Shown here piece after piece: positions 9,365-17,766 of a stretch of DNA of 64,000 bases. Position numbers and translations under genes: made by a program. The notes below the pieces were generated by a model. That model was not told the origin of the DNA and did no database searches. It saw nothing but the letters and a program-made list of their open reading frames with translations. Origin of the DNA: Planctomyces sp. (lineage in GTDB: Bacteria > Planctomycetota > Planctomycetia > Planctomycetales > Planctomycetaceae); contig JAHBXW010000010.1 in NCBI GenBank assembly GCA_019636235.1, positions 113,097 to 177,096 of the forward strand. The letters run 5' to 3'. Positions within the stretch are counted from its first letter, which is position 1. Every line of letters starts with the position of its first letter.

Positions 9365-9931
9365 TCAGCGCTTCGAGAACTGGAAGCTGCGGCGGGCCTT
9401 CTTGTGGCCGTACTTCTTGCGTTCGACCATGCGGCTGTCGCGGGTCAGGAAACCGCCCTCGCTGAGACGCTGGTGGAACGTCGAGTTGCGGGCCTGCAGG
9501 GCGCGGGCGATGCCGAGGACGGTGGCGCCGGTCTGACCGGTGGGGCCGCCGCCTGAGACGCGGACCCAGACGTCGACGGTGCTGGCCGATTCGGTCGCTT
9601 CGAGCGGGGCCAGGACCATCCGCTGGTCGCGTTCGAGGGTGAAGTACTCGGTGAGGTCGCGTTCGTTGATCACGACGCGGCCGGTGCCGTCCTTGATGCG
9701 GACGCGGGCGACGGACGTCTTGCGGCGGCCGGTGCCCATGGCGACGCCGAACCGGTCCAGCTTGCCGCGGATGACGGGCGCGGGGCGCTCGACGACCTCT
9801 TCGGTGGAGGCTTCGCTGCCGATCTCCAGGTTCAAGTGCGTAACGGCCGAAGAGGTTTCGACTTCGGGCGTTTCCGGGGGAAGCGCCAGATCGTCCTCAT
9901 CCTGGTTCTGCGGGGCCGGATCGTCAGACAT
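9365..9931 (-). CDS. rpsI: 30S ribosomal protein S9
   Basis: Small-subunit protein whose basic C-terminal tail contacts tRNA near the P site. 188 residues; about 55 N-terminal residues form an acidic extension (DDPAPQNQDEDDLALPPETP) not found in the ~130-residue E. coli protein. The core starts at RFGVAMGTGRRKTSVARVRI. The end shows the diagnostic SRMVERKKYGHKKARRSFQFSKR-type tail with terminal KR. Second gene of the operon after rplM (72 bases apart) and followed by a strong terminator. Identity is certain; the extension may be lineage-specific. Confidence 0.97.
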   Translation of the reverse strand: MSDDPAPQNQDEDDLALPPETPEVETSSAVTHLNLEIGSEASTEEVVERPAPVIRGKLDRFGVAMGTGRRKTSVARVRIKDGTGRVVINERDLTEYFTLERDQRMVLAPLEATESASTVDVWVRVSGGGPTGQTGATVLGIARALQARNSTFHQRLSEGGFLTRDSRMVERKKYGHKKARRSFQFSKR

Positions 9932-10003
9932 TGCAGTTCTCGTCGTCTACCGCTGAGTATTCGAAATCCAGATGCCGCCCAGCCTGCCCGGCCGGCGGAA
10001 CGG

Positions 10004-10483
10004 TCACTTCAACAGCACGTCCGGGCAGTCCTGCGGGAGCTGCGCCTGGTGCGGATGATTGGGCCCCTTGTAGAGCTTCAGACGGCTCAGCATGTGGCGG
10101 CCGAGCTTGTTCTTGGGGAGCATCCGGCGGACGGCCTCGCGGAGAATGTGGTCCGGGCGGCGCTTGAGGTACTCGTGCGCCTTCACGAACCGCTGCCCGC
10201 TGGGGTAGCCGGTGTAGTACTCGTACTCCTTGGTCAGCATTTTGCTGCTGAAGTACGGCGATTCGCTGTTCGCGAGGGGCTTGCCGCTGAACCGGACTTT
10301 CTCGCAGTTCACGACGATGACGCCGTCGCCGCACTCGACGTGGGGCGTGTAGGTCGGCTTGTGCTTGCCCATCAGAATCGTGGCGATCTTCGTCGCCAGG
10401 CGACCCACGATCTGCCCTTCCGCATCGACGACCAGCCATTGGCGGTCGACGGTCTGGGCATTGGCCATGTATGTCTTTGACAC
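10004..10483 (-). CDS. rplM: 50S ribosomal protein L13
   Basis: Early-assembly large-subunit protein. Core motifs are QWLVVDAEGQIVGRLAT, YFSSKMLTKEYEYYTGYP and AVRRMLPKNKLGRHMLSRLK. I chose GTG 10483 (giving MSKTYMANAQ) because GAGGAA stands 10-15 bases upstream and the product matches usual L13 N-termini. An ATG at 10504 (seven more residues) and one at 10468 are alternatives. First gene of the rplM-rpsI pair, an operon conserved across bacteria. Confidence 0.95.
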   Translation of the reverse strand: MSKTYMANAQTVDRQWLVVDAEGQIVGRLATKIATILMGKHKPTYTPHVECGDGVIVVNCEKVRFSGKPLANSESPYFSSKMLTKEYEYYTGYPSGQRFVKAHEYLKRRPDHILREAVRRMLPKNKLGRHMLSRLKLYKGPNHPHQAQLPQDCPDVLLK

Positions 10484-10654
10484 GACTGTCCGTTCCTCAG
10501 TCACTCTCGCTGAACGCCCGCGGCGGCAATGGGTTAGAGCCCGGCCGGCGCAAGGGAAACGGGCAGTGTAGCGAACCCGCCGCCGACGATCAACGCCGCG
10601 AAATCGGAAATTCCGGGCCGCGGGCTCAGCTCCGAACCCGCGGCCTGCGAGATA

Positions 10655-12319
10655 TCAGCGCTGCGTCCCCGCCGGCCCGCCCGGCGGCACGCTCGACGAG
10701 GTCTGCCCCGCCTGCATCTGGCGGCCCAGCATCGTCTCCGTGAAACCCTTCAGGTCCGTCCAGAACGTCCCTTCGCCGGCGTACAGGAACCGCAGTTCGA
10801 TGTCCGAAGGCAGGCCGTTCGCGAACACCCACTGGTTGTACGCCGTGCCGCCGCCGAACGCATCCACCGCCAGCTGGAACTTCGACGCCTTGGACTCCTC
10901 GAGCATCTTCTGAGACTTCGCCTCGGCCTCGCCCAGGACGACCGTCGCCTGCTGATCGAGCAGCGCCGTCTCCCGGTCGATCTTCGCCAGGAGCTTGGCC
11001 GTCTCGGCGCGGGTCTCGGCCGCCTTCTTCTCGCCGTCCGCTTTGACCTTCGCGACCTTCTTCTCCGTCTCGACCTTGACCGTCTCGACCGCCAGGTCGA
11101 CCTGCTTCTCCGCCTCGCGCAGCTCCCCCTCGGTCTTGGCGGTCAGCTCTTTCTGGTCGCTGGTCAGCTTCAGTTCGTTCGCCAGGTTCGCCAGCTGGAT
11201 CGGCTCGCGGACCTTGGCGGGAATGTAGATGTAGCGCACCAGCCCGTTGAGCAGGCTGATGTTCTTCGCCTTCATCGCCGACTGGAACGCCTCGGTGATC
11301 TGCTGCTGGAACTTTTCGCGGGTGTCTCCGGCGAGCAGATCGGGCGCGCCGAACTGCGAGCCCTGGTTGCGGCAGATGCTTTCGATCTGCGGGACGATGA
11401 TCTTCGTCTCGACGGCGGCCAGGTTGCCGAAGTTGCGGACGATTTCCACCGCCTGGTCGGGCATCACGCCCCAGACCGTCGTGAAGTCCATCTGAATGTT
11501 GAAGCCGTCGGCGGACGGGAATGAGATCCCGCTGCCGTCATGCGCGGCCATCGGCTCGCCGCTGGCGTCCAGCTTCAGGTGGCCGTCGCTGGCGGTCAGC
11601 AGGTTGGTGACGATGCTCTTCTCGTAATAGCCGACGTACATCACGTCGATCTGTCGGGCCTTGGGATTCAGGACGTAGATGCCGGGCTGCAGCACGGCCT
11701 GCTGGATCCCGGCGCGGATGTTGAACGCCGGATCGTCGACCAGATTCGTGACGACGCCGATGGCCCCGGTGGGGATGTCGACCCAGCCGCTGGACTTCGC
11801 CTGGTTGTAGTCGTTCGAGACGTGGGTCTTGACGACCTCCACGGCGTAGCCGAAGGGATTGACGCGATACTTGCCGGGGATCAGGACCCGCCGCAGGTTG
11901 CCCTTGTGCGCGGCCTCGCCGATCGTGCCGTCGACGAGCAACTGGCCGGCCGGCAGGCGGTCGCCCAGCTTGCTCGTCACCAGCCCGACTTCGCCCGTTT
12001 CGATGGCGACGTTCGGCACGAGTGTCCGCTCCCACCAGATGGGCGAGTAGAAGTGGCGGCCCGGGCCGGGCATTTCCTCAATGACGCCGATCTCCTGGAC
12101 GCCGTCCACGACCTTCGCGAAGCGCCCCACGGCGTTGACGCGTTTGCCGAACACCAGCGGCCCCTTGTAGCGGAGCATCAGGCTCTGCCCCTCGGGGACC
12201 CAGACGCGGTCGATCATCCATCGCCAGCCCCCCAGCCCCAGGCCCAGGATGAGGATGGCGACGACCAGGGGGCCGATCGGCAGGCGGTTCGGGCGGACTT
12301 CGTTCATGGCTCGACTCAC
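10655..12319 (-). CDS. SPFH/band-7 domain membrane protein (second of a pair)
   Basis: 554 residues. One N-terminal membrane helix (~15-35, LPIGPLVVAILILGLGLGGW) is followed by a long SPFH-like region with repeated beta segments (GEVGLVTSK..., GAIGVVTN...). A long charged coiled coil follows (~390-480, KTEGELREAEKQVDLAVETV and beyond), as in flotillin/prohibitin relatives. Such proteins oligomerise on the membrane and organise microdomains or protease complexes. It lies 42 bases downstream of a second SPFH gene on the same strand, so the two probably form a hetero-oligomer. The exact role is unknown. Confidence 0.8.
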   Translation of the reverse strand: MSRAMNEVRPNRLPIGPLVVAILILGLGLGGWRWMIDRVWVPEGQSLMLRYKGPLVFGKRVNAVGRFAKVVDGVQEIGVIEEMPGPGRHFYSPIWWERTLVPNVAIETGEVGLVTSKLGDRLPAGQLLVDGTIGEAAHKGNLRRVLIPGKYRVNPFGYAVEVVKTHVSNDYNQAKSSGWVDIPTGAIGVVTNLVDDPAFNIRAGIQQAVLQPGIYVLNPKARQIDVMYVGYYEKSIVTNLLTASDGHLKLDASGEPMAAHDGSGISFPSADGFNIQMDFTTVWGVMPDQAVEIVRNFGNLAAVETKIIVPQIESICRNQGSQFGAPDLLAGDTREKFQQQITEAFQSAMKAKNISLLNGLVRYIYIPAKVREPIQLANLANELKLTSDQKELTAKTEGELREAEKQVDLAVETVKVETEKKVAKVKADGEKKAAETRAETAKLLAKIDRETALLDQQATVVLGEAEAKSQKMLEESKASKFQLAVDAFGGGTAYNQWVFANGLPSDIELRFLYAGEGTFWTDLKGFTETMLGRQMQAGQTSSSVPPGGPAGTQR

Positions 12320-12361
12320 GGTTCTGGCGCTGCCGGGGAAATCACGGATTGGGAAGGACCC

Positions 12362-13933
12362 TTACGGGGCATGCACGGCGGTCTGGTCGACCGTCGGCGC
12401 TGCGGGCTGCGTCGCCAGCGACGACGAACTCGTTCCGCGCCGCCGTTCCGGGGCGAAGTCCTCGAAGACCTTCATGATCGGGCTGTCGGCGGTGTTCACC
12501 ATCAGCGACCGGTAGGCGCTGGACAGCTTCTGGTACATCACGAACCGGGCGTACTCGGCGCCATCGCCGTTGAAGGCCGACACGGCCGTCTTCCAGCCCG
12601 CGGCCTCCGCCTCGTTCTTGAATCTCACCACGTCCGCCGCCCCCTGCCCGCGCGACAGAATCGCTTCCGACTCGTCCCGCGCGGCGTCCAGCTTCAGCTC
12701 TGCCACGGCCAGATCCTGCTGTCCCTTGGTGACGGCGACTTCCTGCGCCTGGAGCGCCTCTGTCGTCACCCGCACCACGGACTGCTCGGCCTGAACGATG
12801 GACTGCTTCTGCTTGACCATCTCTTCTTCCACCTTGCGGCGGCGCTCCGACTCCTGCTGCAGGATCTGCTGCTGATACTGCTTCTCGGTCTGGCGGGCGA
12901 TTTCGCGCTCCTGGATGGGGGTCGCGATCTGCTCCGGCGGAATCACGCGGGTGATCAGCGCCTGGACGATCTCGATGCCGCTCAGGGCGCAGGCGTCCGT
13001 CAGCTCTTTCTGGAAGCGCTCCTGGAAGCCCTTCCGGTTGCCGATGAAGTCCTTGCCGAGCGTGTTCGAGCCCTCCAGCCGGCAGAAGCTCCGGGCGTTG
13101 GGCATGATCACCTTGTGGATGATCTCCTCGTCGATCGCGTCCCCGTTGAAGTCTTCGTTGTAGATGACGTACACCTCGGAGACCCGGTCGGGCATGATCC
13201 GGAACTCGATCACCGCGTCGATCGCGACCCAGTAACCGTCCTTCGACGGAAACCCGAAGTCCTTCTGCTCGGCGAGATTGAACCGCTGGCTGCGGCAGTC
13301 GACCTTGTTGATCCGCAGCTCGTAGGGGTTCACGAGGTGCGTGCCCTCGCGAACGGTCGTCCGCTGCGTGCCCCGAATGCCGTCATCGACGAGCAGCACG
13401 TTCGAATCGTCAGCCAGCGGTCCGGAGAGGTTCGTGACAACCCCCTGGAAGCCGGCCTCGATGATCACCGGCGGGTACTTCTCGACCTTGTACTGCGCCG
13501 TGTTGATCGGGTACCGCCCGGGCATCAGAACGCCCGGCACGACGCCCCGCTCGGCGTCGGCGTTCGCCAGAATCTGGCCGACCGGCAGTTCCTGGCCGCC
13601 CAGACGAATCAGCACGCCGACCTGTCCCGCGGGGATTTCCTCCTGAGGTTCGATCCGCCACGTCCAGACGAGCGGATTCACGAAATACCGCCCCTCCGCG
13701 TAGACGTCCTTCTGGACTCCTTTGTAGTCCAGTGAGGGGGCGATCAGCTCGGTGTTGGGCAGATCCCGTCCCGTCTTTTTGAGCAGGATCGCCACGTGCC
13801 CGGCCGGGACCTCGATCCGAAACTGGTTGTAGACCACCACCAGCCCGATCGTCCCGAACAGACCCAGGAACACCAGGCCCGAGAGGAGGACCAGCAGCCC
13901 GCGACCCTCTTTCGACATGCTTGGTTTGGCCAT
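12362..13933 (-). CDS. SPFH/band-7 domain membrane protein (first of a pair)
   Basis: 523 residues from ATG 13933, supported by GAGGAG eight bases upstream; the frame stays open for 40 further codons, but that part is arginine-rich and not protein-like. One membrane helix at ~11-35 (LLVLLSGLVFLGLFGTIGLVVVY) is followed by the SPFH region (VPAGHVAILLKKTG) and a C-terminal coiled coil rich in Gln/Glu (EKQYQQQILQQESERRRKVE). The order of domains matches the downstream neighbour, although the sequences are clearly divergent, pointing to an old duplication. Likely co-transcribed with it. Confidence 0.8.
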   Translation of the reverse strand: MAKPSMSKEGRGLLVLLSGLVFLGLFGTIGLVVVYNQFRIEVPAGHVAILLKKTGRDLPNTELIAPSLDYKGVQKDVYAEGRYFVNPLVWTWRIEPQEEIPAGQVGVLIRLGGQELPVGQILANADAERGVVPGVLMPGRYPINTAQYKVEKYPPVIIEAGFQGVVTNLSGPLADDSNVLLVDDGIRGTQRTTVREGTHLVNPYELRINKVDCRSQRFNLAEQKDFGFPSKDGYWVAIDAVIEFRIMPDRVSEVYVIYNEDFNGDAIDEEIIHKVIMPNARSFCRLEGSNTLGKDFIGNRKGFQERFQKELTDACALSGIEIVQALITRVIPPEQIATPIQEREIARQTEKQYQQQILQQESERRRKVEEEMVKQKQSIVQAEQSVVRVTTEALQAQEVAVTKGQQDLAVAELKLDAARDESEAILSRGQGAADVVRFKNEAEAAGWKTAVSAFNGDGAEYARFVMYQKLSSAYRSLMVNTADSPIMKVFEDFAPERRRGTSSSSLATQPAAPTVDQTAVHAP

Positions 13934-14286
13934 CGCCGCTGCTCCTCTGCGCACCCCTGAGAATCCGAATCTTCGTTGCTGCCAACGCCGGCGTCCGCGG
14001 AGCGGATCAAGAAATTGGCGCGAACGACTCCGGCTTTGAGGCCCAAGCCCCAAGCGCCGCAGCGCACGATCGGACGCGCCGGCCGGTCGGAATGATGCAA
14101 ACGGGTCCGGCGGGAGGTCCGATTGCGAAAATGGGGGCGAGGCTGCCGGACGTGCGGGTTGCAGCGAGGCATGAATACGGAGGCGGACATCGGCCGCTCG
14201 CGGCGAAGGTTTCTGGATGATCTTGATTGAATCTGGACGATTCTGGTTCTAACCTTTCGAAACCATCCAGCTGCGGACGCCCACTG
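13934..14286. promoter_or_regulatory. Divergent intergenic region with repeats upstream of deoR-like gene
   Basis: 353 bases between the divergent SPFH and DeoR genes. Near the DeoR start, TCTGGATGAT (14212-14221) recurs as TCTGGACGAT (14232-14241), exactly 20 bases apart, followed by TCTGGTTCT (14242). The palindrome TTCGAA lies at 14257. Spacing of about two helical turns fits an operator for the DeoR-family regulator. No clear -35/-10 pair was found. Confidence 0.35.
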
Positions 14287-15042
14287 ATGCTGCCCGACCA
14301 GCGACGCGAAAGCATTCTGTCGCTTCTGGAAGCCCAGGGGTTTGCGTCCTTGCAGCAGTTGACCGACGCGACCCGGGCGAGCGAATCGACGATTCGCCGC
14401 GACCTGGAGCTGCTGGATCGCGGCGGTCAGATTCGCAGGACGCGTGGTGGCGCGGCGTTCGCCGGCGACTCGCTGGCCTCATTCGAAACCCGGCGGGAAC
14501 GTGCGTCGGCGGAGAAACAGAGGCTGGGCCGGGCGACGGCGGCGCTGATCGAACCGGGAGAGACGGTTTTACTGGATGGTGGGACCACAACGTTGGAGGT
14601 CGCCCGTCACCTGGCGGGAAAGTCCCTGCAAGTTGTGACGAACTCGCTGCCGATCGTGAGTCTGCTGGCGAGCGCGCCCGACATCGAACTCGTGTTCCTG
14701 GGCGGATACCTGTATCCGAAAACCGGGGTGACGCTGGGTCCGTTGACGGCGGCGGCGCTGGAGCAGATGCAGGTGCGGCGGCTGGTCCTGAGTTCGGGGG
14801 GCCTGACCGGCAGGGGGTTGTTCAACAGCAACTCGCTGCTCGTCGAGGCCGAGCGGCGGATGATCGACGCGGCGGACGTGGTCATGGCGGTCGCGGACCA
14901 CACCAAGTTCGGCCGTTCGGAACTCGCCTTTTTGTGCGGCTGGGACTGCGTCGACCGCCTGATCACCGACCGTGATCCCGGAGACGACTGGCGGCGGCTG
15001 CTCGAGGAGCAGTCGGTGCGACTGGACATTGTTTTGGACTGA
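14287..15042 (+). CDS. DeoR-family transcriptional regulator of the microcompartment locus
   Basis: 251 residues from ATG 14287. The N-terminal DeoR HTH is clear ([19 protein letters not shown], then [15 protein letters not shown], the recognition-helix motif). The C-terminal DeoRC sensor domain has the usual [15 protein letters not shown] phosphosugar-binding segment, a conserved central GG(Y/L) and [10 protein letters not shown] near the end. DeoR regulators typically repress sugar catabolic operons and are released by a phosphorylated sugar. It is followed in the same direction by pduL and two shell genes. In Planctomycetes a DeoR regulator accompanies the fucose/rhamnose microcompartment, so the inducer may be a deoxysugar metabolite. 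Confidence 0.88.
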   Translation: MLPDQRRESILSLLEAQGFASLQQLTDATRASESTIRRDLELLDRGGQIRRTRGGAAFAGDSLASFETRRERASAEKQRLGRATAALIEPGETVLLDGGTTTLEVARHLAGKSLQVVTNSLPIVSLLASAPDIELVFLGGYLYPKTGVTLGPLTAAALEQMQVRRLVLSSGGLTGRGLFNSNSLLVEAERRMIDAADVVMAVADHTKFGRSELAFLCGWDCVDRLITDRDPGDDWRRLLEEQSVRLDIVLD

Positions 15043-15091
15043 CCATTGCGACGCGGCGGCAGCGGCCCTGCGTCCCGGCGAAACAGACGCA

Positions 15092-15796
15092 ATGACGGCG
15101 AACGCGATTGATCGGGCGGCGGTCGAACGCCTCGTGCGCGAGGTGCTGCAGCGGCGTCTCGCGCCGTCCGGGGCGGCGTCCTCCCGACCGAATCCGCTGG
15201 TCGTCAACATTTCGGCGCGGCATTGCCATCTGACGCCCGAGCACGTCGAGGTCCTGTTCGGCAAGGGGCGGACGCTGACCCCCGTGAAGGATCTGTACCA
15301 GACGGGCTACTTCGCGGCGGAGGAGACGGTGACGGTCTTCGGTCCGCGGCGACGGATGATTCCCAACGTCCGCGTGCTGGGCCCCTGCCGGGGAGACTCG
15401 CAGGTCGAGCTGGCGTTCACCGATGCGATTTCGCTGGGAATCGAAGCGCCGGTGCGGATCAGCGGCGACCCCAAGGACACTCCGGGATGCGTGCTGGTGG
15501 GCCCGGCCGGCGTGCTGGAACTGAAGCACGGCGTGATCCGGGCGATGCGGCATGTGCACATGTCGCCGGCGGATCTCGCCTGGCATGGCGTGAAGAGCGG
15601 CGATGCGATGCAGCTCCGCGTGGAAGCGCCGGGCTGCACGACGCTGTTCGAGAACCTTGTCGTCCGCGGCGGCGATGACAAGATCCGCCTGGAGGTGCAC
15701 CTCGACACCGACGAGGGGAACGCCTGCAACCTGGAGCGCGCCACGCACGTCGAACTGCTGAAGCCCAAGTCCGGCGCCTGCGGGTGCCACGGCTGA
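15092..15796 (+). CDS. pduL: Phosphate propanoyltransferase PduL
   Basis: Transfers the acyl group between CoA and phosphate inside a microcompartment, recycling CoA and giving acyl-phosphate for ATP formation. 234 residues from ATG 15092. Residues ~5-22 ([18 protein letters not shown]) form an amphipathic helix typical of an encapsulation peptide. Zinc ligands expected for the family are visible: H44 and H46 (ARHCHLT), H154 and H156 (RHVHMSP), H203 (EVHLDTDE). The gene lies 49 bases after deoR and 71 bases before the first shell gene. Identity is confident; propanoyl versus acetyl preference is not visible. Confidence 0.93.
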   Translation: MTANAIDRAAVERLVREVLQRRLAPSGAASSRPNPLVVNISARHCHLTPEHVEVLFGKGRTLTPVKDLYQTGYFAAEETVTVFGPRRRMIPNVRVLGPCRGDSQVELAFTDAISLGIEAPVRISGDPKDTPGCVLVGPAGVLELKHGVIRAMRHVHMSPADLAWHGVKSGDAMQLRVEAPGCTTLFENLVVRGGDDKIRLEVHLDTDEGNACNLERATHVELLKPKSGACGCHG

Positions 15797-15867
15797 CCGC
15801 CCGGGGCTGACGCCCACGGCGGAGAGACACATTTGAGTCCGGAAGTTTTTTTCACCTGGAGAGTGCA

Positions 15868-16152
15868 ATGGCCGAACGACAAGCCCTCGGCATGATTGAA
15901 ACGAAAGGCCTCATCGCCCTCATCGAGGCGGCGGACGCCATGCTCAAGGCGGCCAACGTGCAGATGATCGGCTGGGAGAAGGTCGGCAGCGGGCTGGTGA
16001 CGGCCTTCGTGGCCGGCGACGTGGCGGCGGTGAAGGCCGCCGTCGACGCGGGCGCCAGCGCCGCCAGCAAGCTGGGCGAAGTCGTCAGCGTGCAGGTGAT
16101 TCCGCGCCCGCACGAGGAGCTGACGGCGGTGCTGCCCAAGGCGAAGTCCTGA
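15868..16152 (+). CDS. Bacterial microcompartment shell protein, BMC-H type (1)
   Basis: 94 residues, a single BMC domain, the hexamer-forming facet tile of the shell. Diagnostic segments are [40 protein letters not shown] and [14 protein letters not shown] ending in [13 protein letters not shown] pore-loop segment (KVGSG) lies at the expected place. Preceded by GGAGAG. It would pack with the following shell protein and with pentamers (BMC-P) encoded outside this window. Confidence 0.95.
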   Translation: MAERQALGMIETKGLIALIEAADAMLKAANVQMIGWEKVGSGLVTAFVAGDVAAVKAAVDAGASAASKLGEVVSVQVIPRPHEELTAVLPKAKS

Positions 16153-16166
16153 GCGCTCCCGACCGG

Positions 16167-16185
16167 CCGGCGGTTTGCCCGCCGG
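16167..16185 (+). other. Stem-loop between the two shell genes
   Basis: Perfect 7 bp stem CCGGCGG/CCGCCGG with loop TTTGC, 15 bases after the first shell stop. There is no T-run, so mRNA stabilisation or processing is more likely than termination. Confidence 0.4.
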
Positions 16186-16238
16186 ATGACCCTTCCCGAT
16201 TTCTCGCGGGCCGTGCCCGCTTTCCTGCGGAGTGACGG

Positions 16239-16598
16239 ATGGCGAAACGACGCCCGTCCCGAACTCGTCCGGCGCCGTCGGCGGAATCGCCCGCGGCTGA
16301 CCCCTCCGCCACTCCTCACTCGGTGCAGACCATGAACGAAGCCATCGGACTGATTGAAACCAAGGGCCTGATCGCCCATATCGAAGCCGCCGACGCGATG
16401 CTCAAGGCCGCGAACGTGTCGGTCGTCAAACAGATTCAGATCGGCAACGCCCTGGTGACGATCGTCATCAAGGGGGACGTTGGCTCGGTCCGGGCCGCCG
16501 TCGACGCCGGCGCAGCCGCCGCCTCCAAGGTCGGCGAACTGATTTCCAGCCATGTCATTCCGCGTCCGGCGACCGGCCTGATGGAAAAGTTCGTCTGA
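16239..16598 (+). CDS. Bacterial microcompartment shell protein, BMC-H type (2)
   Basis: A second BMC-H tile, clearly paralogous to the upstream one (shares [20 protein letters not shown] and AAASKVGEL). From ATG 16239 it has 119 residues with a ~31-residue N-terminal extension rich in Pro/Arg/Ser/Ala ([20 protein letters not shown]). Starting at ATG 16332 would give a standard 88-residue BMC-H. Neither start has a decisive Shine-Dalgarno, though GCGGAG precedes 16239. If real, the extension may protrude from the shell face. It ends with a short distinct tail ([11 protein letters not shown]). Confidence 0.92.
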   Translation: MAKRRPSRTRPAPSAESPAADPSATPHSVQTMNEAIGLIETKGLIAHIEAADAMLKAANVSVVKQIQIGNALVTIVIKGDVGSVRAAVDAGAAAASKVGELISSHVIPRPATGLMEKFV

Positions 16599-16636
16599 CG
16601 CGCGCGGCGACCCTTCCAGAAACCGCGCGGAGCCAA

Positions 16637-16660
16637 CCCGGCGGCGCGCTTGCCGCCGGG
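16637..16660 (+). terminator. Hairpin after the shell genes
   Basis: Perfect 9 bp stem CCCGGCGGC/GCCGCCGGG with a 6-base loop, 38 bases after the second shell stop and before the YgfZ-like gene. No T-run follows, so it is only a candidate for ending the microcompartment transcript. Confidence 0.4.
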
Positions 16661-16706
16661 CCCGGTCGCCGACATGCTCCGATCGTGTCCCGCGAGACGA
16701 TCGATC

Positions 16707-17696
16707 ATGCCTGACTCGCTGCTGCCGCGACCCTGGACGCTGCTACCGGACCTGGGCCTGGCCCAGCCGGGCTGGGAACAGTTGACGCTGCGCGGCCGGG
16801 ACCGGGCCGCGTTTCTGCACAACTTCTGCACCAACGACATCAAGGGGCTGGCCCCCGGTCGGGGCTGCGAAGCGTTCCTGACGAACATCAAGGGGCGCAT
16901 CCTGGGCCACATCGCGGTCTTCGCGGGAAATGACGAGCTGGCGATCGTCGCCGCTCCCGGCAGCATCGACGGCCTCCGCGCCCATCTCGACCGGTACCTG
17001 ATCACGGAGGACGTCGAGTTCAGCCTCCCGCCGCAACCCGCGCCGATGCGGTACGTCTTCGGCAACGGCGCGGCGGCCGCGCTCGGAACCGCCGCGGGCA
17101 TGGACCTCAGCGGCCTCGAAAACTGCGCGTCCGCGGCCTGCGAAATCGCCGGGCGGGGGCTGTCTCTCCGCCGATTCGATGTGCTCGCCGCGCCCGGGTT
17201 CGAAGTCCGACTGGCGAATGCCTGCAGCGATCCGGACGCGGACCTCGCGGCCGTCGTGGCGACATTGCCCGGGGTCGTGGAAGCGTCGGATGCGGACTTC
17301 GACGCCTGGCGGATCGACGCCGGCACGCCCCGGTACGGCGTCGACATCGATGACGGCTGTCTCGCGCAGGAAGCCGCCCGCACGGCACGCGCGATCAGCT
17401 TCACAAAGGGCTGCTACCTCGGCCAGGAGCCGATCGCGCGAGTGGACGCCCTGGGACACGTGAACCGGCTGCTGCGGCTCATTGTGTTCGAAGGATCGGC
17501 GACGCCGGCGGCGGGCGACGTCCTGCAGGATGTCGGTTCGGGCGCCGAACTGGGGCGGCTGACGTCTGTTGGCCGGACCACGGGAAGCGCCGCCGTCGGG
17601 CTGGCGCTCGTGCGGACGTCGGCCGGACCGGGCGCGGAACTGCGGGCCGTTTCCGCGGACGGCCCCGTATCAGGGAGGATCGTCGCGATCGAATAG
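16707..17696 (+). CDS. ygfZ: YgfZ/GcvT-like folate-binding protein
   Basis: 329 residues from ATG 16707 (a TTG 57 bases upstream is also in frame). The signature KGCYLGQE begins at K234 with C236, the tetrahydrofolate-linked motif of the YgfZ family. The N-terminal part carries FLHNFCTNDIKGL, typical of the GcvT/YgfZ fold. YgfZ proteins assist assembly or repair of certain iron-sulfur enzymes with folate. It is not a glycine-cleavage T protein proper. It follows the shell genes after a hairpin, and the functional link to them is probably coincidental. Confidence 0.85.
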   Translation: MPDSLLPRPWTLLPDLGLAQPGWEQLTLRGRDRAAFLHNFCTNDIKGLAPGRGCEAFLTNIKGRILGHIAVFAGNDELAIVAAPGSIDGLRAHLDRYLITEDVEFSLPPQPAPMRYVFGNGAAAALGTAAGMDLSGLENCASAACEIAGRGLSLRRFDVLAAPGFEVRLANACSDPDADLAAVVATLPGVVEASDADFDAWRIDAGTPRYGVDIDDGCLAQEAARTARAISFTKGCYLGQEPIARVDALGHVNRLLRLIVFEGSATPAAGDVLQDVGSGAELGRLTSVGRTTGSAAVGLALVRTSAGPGAELRAVSADGPVSGRIVAIE

Positions 17697-17766
17697 CGCC
17701 TGCGCATCGACGCTCGGCCGGCCCTTGAATCAGGGAGCGCTGCGGCGCGCGGGACCCCTGCGAGGA

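Noticed and set aside
17198..17206. GGTTCGAA-type strings resembling tRNA T-loops (also near 17791)
   Set aside because: They lie inside ygfZ and the adjoining coding gene, with no acceptor stem or anticodon arm around them.
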